A DNA stretch of 64,000 nucleotides from a bacterium. Lineage in GTDB: Bacteria > Planctomycetota > Planctomycetia > Kolteriales > Kolteriaceae. Position numbers and translations under genes: made by a program. Positions 61,945-64,000 of the stretch are shown piece after piece. The notes below the pieces were generated by a model. That model saw nothing but the letters and a program-made list of their open reading frames with translations. It did not search any database and was not told the origin of the DNA. The DNA lies in the NCBI GenBank assembly GCA_019748235.1, contig JAIEPU010000105.1, positions 1 to 64,000 on the forward strand, written 5' to 3'. How positions within the stretch are numbered: the first letter of the stretch is position 1; every line of letters starts with the position of its first letter.

Positions 61945-62790
61945 ATGAGACGTCGGCAGACACGATCGGAGATTTTGGCCCGTTTTCGCGCTTTGATGGC
62001 CGAGGGTAAACCGATCATCGGCGGCGGCGCGGGGACCGGCATCAGTGCTAAATGTGCTGAGGCGGGGGGGATCGACCTCATCATCATCTATAACTCGGGC
62101 CGATTCCGCATGGCCGGACGCGGCTCCCTCTCAGGCTTGATGCCGTACGGCGACGCGAATCAGATCGTCGTCGATATGTCGCGCGAAGTCCTTCCCATCG
62201 TTCAAAAGACTCCTGTCCTCGCCGGCGTGTGTGGCACCGACCCGTTTCGGCAGATGGACCATTTCCTTGCCGAGATCAAATCGCTCGGCTTCGCGGGGGT
62301 CCAAAACTTCCCCACCGTCGGGCTCATCGACGGCGTCTTCCGTCAGAACTTGGAAGAGACCGGAATGAGCTATGACCTCGAGATCGACATGATCCGCCAA
62401 GCGAATGAGCTCGACCTCTTGACCTGTCCTTATGTCTTCAACGAGCACGATGCCGCTCGCATGACCGAGGCAGGCGCGGACATCTTAATCCCGCACATGG
62501 GGCTCACCACTTCGGGCACGATCGGCGCGAAGACGCATCTTACGCTCGAAGACTGCGTGAAGCCGATCCAGGCGATGTACGATGCCGCGGTCAAGGTCCG
62601 CTCCGACATCATCGTCCTCTGCCACGGCGGCCCGATCGCGATGCCGGAAGATGCCAAGTACATCCTCGAGAACACCAAAGGCATTGCCGGCTTCTTCGGG
62701 GCATCGAGCATGGAACGACTTCCGACCGAACCCGCCATCACCGGCCAAGTGAAGGCGTTCAAGGACCTGACCATCGCATTGCCGGAATAG
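61945..62790 (+). CDS. Phosphoenolpyruvate hydrolase-like TIM-barrel protein
   Basis: [91 protein letters not shown]. Confidence 0.88.
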   Translation: MRRRQTRSEILARFRALMAEGKPIIGGGAGTGISAKCAEAGGIDLIIIYNSGRFRMAGRGSLSGLMPYGDANQIVVDMSREVLPIVQKTPVLAGVCGTDPFRQMDHFLAEIKSLGFAGVQNFPTVGLIDGVFRQNLEETGMSYDLEIDMIRQANELDLLTCPYVFNEHDAARMTEAGADILIPHMGLTTSGTIGAKTHLTLEDCVKPIQAMYDAAVKVRSDIIVLCHGGPIAMPEDAKYILENTKGIAGFFGASSMERLPTEPAITGQVKAFKDLTIALPE

Positions 62791-62848
62791 TGGATTGGTA
62801 AAAGTCGAATCCGATCGCGGCGTCTTATTGTCCCGCGGGTTCTGCAGT

Positions 62849-62897
62849 CCGGGTGGCCCCGACAACTCGTTGTCGGGGTTGCGAAGCAACAAGAGGG
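62849..62897 (+). repeat. Double-hairpin palindromic element, copy 1
   Basis: GGGTGGCCCCGACAACTCGTTGTCGGGGTTGCGAAGCAACAAGAGGG; stem CCCCGACAAC/GTTGTCGGGG and mini-stem TTGC-GAA-GCAA. Confidence 0.8.
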
Positions 62898-62957
62898 CTA
62901 TTGACTTGGTGCATCCAACGATATCGAACACGTCAGCAATTGCTCGAAAACAGCATT

Positions 62958-63005
62958 CCCTCTTGTGCCTTCGGCATCCAGACAACAAGTTGTCTGGACC
63001 ACCCG
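62958..63005 (-). repeat. Double-hairpin palindromic element, copy 2 (inverted)
   Basis: Minus strand GGGTGGTCCAGACAACTTGTTGTCTGGATGCCGAAGGCACAAGAGGG; stem TCCAGACAAC/GTTGTCTGGA and mini-stem TGCC-GAA-GGCA. Confidence 0.8.
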
Positions 63006-63113
63006 ATCGGCATTTGTATGCGAGGTCGGATACTAAGAGACACTCGCGCTGGCCATTCATGCATCGATTGGACCACTCATCAAATCACTCACTCACACAC
63101 AGGAACCGCACGC

Positions 63114-63290
63114 ATGCTGACCGTTGAACAAATTCTGGTGAAGCTTCAAGAACTCCGCAAGGACTACCAAGACGACGAGGAGGACCCGACGTACCAGGCC
63201 CTCCACCACGCCTTCCTCTTCATCAGTTACAAGATCAACGACTTCAAAGCCTACGTCCAAGAGGCGAAGCGGCTGGAGGAAGAAGGTTAG
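63114..63290 (+). CDS. Small hypothetical protein (58 aa)
   Basis: AGGAA upstream of ATG 63114; MLTVEQILVKLQELRKDYQDDEEDPTYQALHHAFLFISYKINDFKAYVQEAKRLEEEG. Confidence 0.6.
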   Translation: MLTVEQILVKLQELRKDYQDDEEDPTYQALHHAFLFISYKINDFKAYVQEAKRLEEEG

Positions 63291-64000
63291 GGAGCGGATT
63301 TACTCAGCCGAAATCTCATTATTTTCTCGTCGATACTCTGTATCGGGCGTTTCGATGCGGCTTCCTTCTTGGAATCTGGTTTGTAATCGTATCCGTCATA
63401 AGCTTCTGCCCGAAGCCCGTACCACGGGTCATTCAATGGTGCGAGAAACAGCTCTGAATACGCCCATTCCGTGAATTGTTGGAGGGACTGATCGGCACCC
63501 TTTGGGTCTGCCAGAGCAGCGTGAATGGCGCGGTGGAATCCATATTCGTTTTGGACGGTGTCGATGTCACGACGGAGGCTGAAATCCTCTAACTCCATCA
63601 TGAACCCGTCCACGATGGGTCTTTCCACCACATTCTTCGGAAGCGCTGTCGCATTAGCACGCTCGACGGGCCGCTCAATCCCGCGAATTGCGAGCATCAC
63701 GTTCTTATCAGATGCAACGTTCGATCGTGTGGAGGTTGCCCCTACCATTATCGCCAAACTTATGGGTGAGATCATGGGATTCGGGCGAGTATTGCTGTCA
63801 ACACTGGATTGCGATTGTTGACGTTGCGAATGGCTCAACCAATTTCGAAATTCGTTGGCTTGATCGCTGGTTATGCCCCATGACTTAAAAAGTCCGCTGA
63901 GCTTCGTATCGAGTCGAGTGATACATTCCGAGTGATAGGCAACGAGCGCATCGATCCTCTTCTCGTCGCTGTGGGTGCTACACGACTTCGCTAAGTCGTA
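63287..64000 (-). CDS. Hypothetical protein, 5' end beyond the window
   Basis: The track gives 63287..63838, but the frame stays open to base 64000 (YDLAKSCSTHSDEKRIDALVAYHSECITRLDTKLSGLFKSWGITSDQANEFRNWLSHSQRQQ...). Confidence 0.65.
   Translation of the reverse strand, partial: YDLAKSCSTHSDEKRIDALVAYHSECITRLDTKLSGLFKSWGITSDQANEFRNWLSHSQRQQSQSSVDSNTRPNPMISPISLAIMVGATSTRSNVASDKNVMLAIRGIERPVERANATALPKNVVERPIVDGFMMELEDFSLRRDIDTVQNEYGFHRAIHAALADPKGADQSLQQFTEWAYSELFLAPLNDPWYGLRAEAYDGYDYKPDSKKEAASKRPIQSIDEKIMRFRLSKSAP

Noticed and set aside
62849-63005. CRISPR array
   Set aside because: Only two units, in inverted orientation, each internally palindromic, and with no regular spacers or cas genes nearby.
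62795-63127. 110-aa plus-strand ORF over the inverted elements
   Set aside because: It spans both palindromic elements and has no coding signature; better explained as non-coding repeat DNA.

Overview
This 64 kb window has the gene content of a Planctomycetes chromosome: DUF1598, DUF1573, DUF1080, DoxX plus Gfo/Idh pairs, a 'LEDRSML' surface-protein N-terminus, and abundant Ser/Thr kinases and ECF-type sigma factors. This assignment is from gene content only; no database was searched. Most of it is housekeeping: idi, queA, ugd, metG, prfA-prmC, an iscR-S-U-A/hscB-hscA cluster, csrA, aspS and tRNA-Val(GAC). Sugar-metabolism, membrane and regulatory genes lie between these. The accessory regions worth attention are: (1) a divergent signalling locus at 8.2-15.3 kb, with an ECF-like sigma factor fused in frame to a complete Ser/Thr kinase facing two unknown small proteins and a 1328-aa kinase/WD40-like/TPR protein; (2) a STAND (NB-ARC-like) NTPase with N-terminal membrane helices and a helical-repeat C-terminus at 41.6-44.3 kb; (3) a subtilisin with a seven-repeat PLL/DUF346-like propeller, period about 46 aa, at 56.2-58.4 kb; (4) a frame-disrupted, AT-rich PIN-like gene beside tRNA-Val; (5) two head-to-head palindromic elements with compensatory stem changes at 62.85-63.0 kb; (6) a structured RNA or terminator candidate at 26.5 kb; (7) fine-scale features such as a likely CTG start for prmC, an hscA/glycosyltransferase 8-nt overlap and a tetracysteine HscB. 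No CRISPR array, transposase or rRNA gene was seen. All family assignments come from reading motifs by eye.
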